Below are positions 63,275 through 64,000 of a stretch of 64,000 nucleotides of DNA, piece after piece (positions within the stretch are counted from its first letter, which is position 1; the number at the start of each line of letters is the position of its first letter). Origin of the DNA: Nitrosovibrio sp. Nv17 (GTDB lineage Bacteria; Pseudomonadota; Gammaproteobacteria; Burkholderiales; Nitrosomonadaceae); NCBI RefSeq assembly GCF_900119085.1, contig NZ_FPIQ01000003.1, positions 117,628 through 181,627 on the forward strand, given 5' to 3'. The notes under the pieces were generated by a model that worked only from the letters and a program-made list of their open reading frames with translations, did not search any database and was not told the origin of the DNA. Made by a program: the position numbers and the translations under genes.

Positions 63275-63772
63275 TCATGCCGGGCGAACGGGGGAGGGAT
63301 TGTTCTTCTCTTCGCGCTCTCCGTCGGGCTTGACGGTCAGCACCGCGCAAGGTGCGTGCCGCACCACGAATTGTGCGATGCTCCCCAGTGTCAGATAGTT
63401 CCAGCCGCTGTATCCGTGAGTGCCCAGTACGAGAAGATCGGTGCCCTGCTCGGTGGCAACCCGTACGATCTCCTTGCCGGGGCTGCCTTCGACGAACAAG
63501 GCCTGGATGTCGTCGCCCAAAGACTGCGCGAGCGCCTCCAGCGCATCCCTGCCCTTCTGCCGGGTCTTCTCGATGCTCGCATTCACCCATTCCTCGAATC
63601 CAGGCGTGTAGTAATAGGGGGACGGCACCATCCAGCCGCTGGGCTCGAACACGTGCAGGACGGCGAGTTCCGCGCCAAGCGCACCTGCCATCCATCTGGC
63701 ATGATGGATCGCATCCTGCGAGGCATCCGAGAAATCGGTGGCCAACATGATCTTCTGAATGAGGATGTCCAT
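63275..63772 (-). CDS. Universal stress protein (UspA family)
   Basis: This 165-residue protein has the single Usp domain: IQKIMLATDFSDASQDAIHHARWMA at the start and the ATP-binding pattern GTHGYSGWNYLTLGSIAQFVV (GxxG-x9-GS). Members are ATP-binding stress-induced proteins. It contains an insertion with several tyrosines (SPYYYTPGFEEW). The ribosome site GGGAGGGGG lies 6 nt upstream of the ATG. It is upstream of the urea carboxylase gene on the same strand, with a 140-nt gap. Confidence 0.92.
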   Translation of the reverse strand: MDILIQKIMLATDFSDASQDAIHHARWMAGALGAELAVLHVFEPSGWMVPSPYYYTPGFEEWVNASIEKTRQKGRDALEALAQSLGDDIQALFVEGSPGKEIVRVATEQGTDLLVLGTHGYSGWNYLTLGSIAQFVVRHAPCAVLTVKPDGEREEKNNPSPVRPA

Positions 63773-63911
63773 GGAATCCCCCTCCCATGAATGTAATCGG
63801 ATCGACCATGCCCGGAATCCGGTCGTCGATGGATGATTGCCGCCCGTTTCCGAACAAAACCCTTCAAGCTCCGGCTCCGAAAAATCGCATACTGCCGGAG
63901 AGCTATCCCGT

Positions 63912-64000
63912 CTACATCGGTCGCAGGCCGAGCTTGTCGAGCAGGGCCCGATCCTGCGCCGCCTCAGGGTTCTCCGTCGTCAGCAGCTTGTCCCCATAAA
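63912..64000 (-). CDS. C-terminal fragment of a gene entering from the right edge
   Basis: On the minus strand an open frame enters at the window edge and ends at TAG (63912-63914). Its last residues read GDKLLTTENPEAAQDRALLDKLGLRPM. The end has the look of a real protein C-terminus, but 28 residues are too few to name it. The 140-nt gap to the stress protein gene suggests a separate transcript. Confidence 0.5.
   Translation of the reverse strand, partial: YGDKLLTTENPEAAQDRALLDKLGLRPM

Noticed and set aside
1..64000. tRNA, rRNA, CRISPR arrays, insertion sequences or phage genes
   Set aside because: No cloverleaf, rRNA-like stretch, regular spaced repeats or transposase/integrase-like protein was recognised by reading; a covariance search was not possible here.

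Overview
This window looks like chromosome from a high-GC (roughly 60-65 % by eye) Gram-negative betaproteobacterium. BamC-dapA, clpB, nadC, thyA-folA, dcd, apbC, metG and gshA-gshB are proteobacterial housekeeping genes. Several PEP-CTERM proteins and a PEP-CTERM/exosortase-associated acyltransferase point to the Nitrosomonadales/Rhodocyclales side of the Betaproteobacteria. The genus cannot be fixed from the sequence. No rRNA, tRNA, CRISPR array, insertion sequence or prophage was recognised.

Region 1 (1-12 kb) is the most unusual part. A fused membrane/spermidine-synthase-like protein, two pairs of PEP-CTERM proteins (AABB order), an OprC-like TonB-dependent copper receptor and a CxCC-containing sialidase-fold protein lie close together. 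Four rightward promoters and one leftward promoter carry the same 17-bp odd dyad, TGCGACA-N3-TGYCRCA, directly against the -35 hexamer. This looks like one regulon under one dedicated regulator. The first two PEP-CTERM proteins would begin with histidine after signal peptide cleavage and share a DxH motif at identical positions, as in CopC-type copper sites. I infer a copper-linked surface-protein locus. An ATP-grasp enzyme and a GT4 glycosyltransferase sit inside it.

Region 2 (12-31 kb) is envelope-centred: a PEP-CTERM GDSL esterase coupled to a DUF1840 protein, a DUF883/ElaB-like protein, and a 2885-residue cyclic beta-1,2-glucan synthase (NdvB type). Two Crp/Fnr relatives flank the synthase. 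One lacks its DNA-binding domain, and both have nearly the same 16-bp dyad upstream. AsmA, small proteins, an FkbM methyltransferase with a GT2 glycosyltransferase, and bamC-dapA follow.

Region 3 (31-45 kb) holds clpB with a sigma-32-like promoter, nadC, and an operon of a Kef-type antiporter, a YbdK-like carboxylate-amine ligase and a PuuD-like hydrolase. An 890-bp gap follows with a near-perfect lux-box-like palindrome. Next come the acyl-homoserine-lactone-synthase-like PEP-CTERM acyltransferase and a set comprising a (frameshifted) phosphate-binding-like protein, a porin and a GGDEF/EAL protein.

Region 4 (45-64 kb) is mostly metabolic: aroC, an M17 aminopeptidase, thyA-folA, a fold III ornithine/lysine decarboxylase preceded by a 21-codon ORF with a strong ribosome site and promoter, dcd, apbC, an outer membrane beta-barrel-like protein, metG, gshA-gshB, an ABC ATPase without an adjacent permease, a urea carboxylase without an adjacent allophanate hydrolase, and a universal stress protein. 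Both window edges cut through other transcription units.
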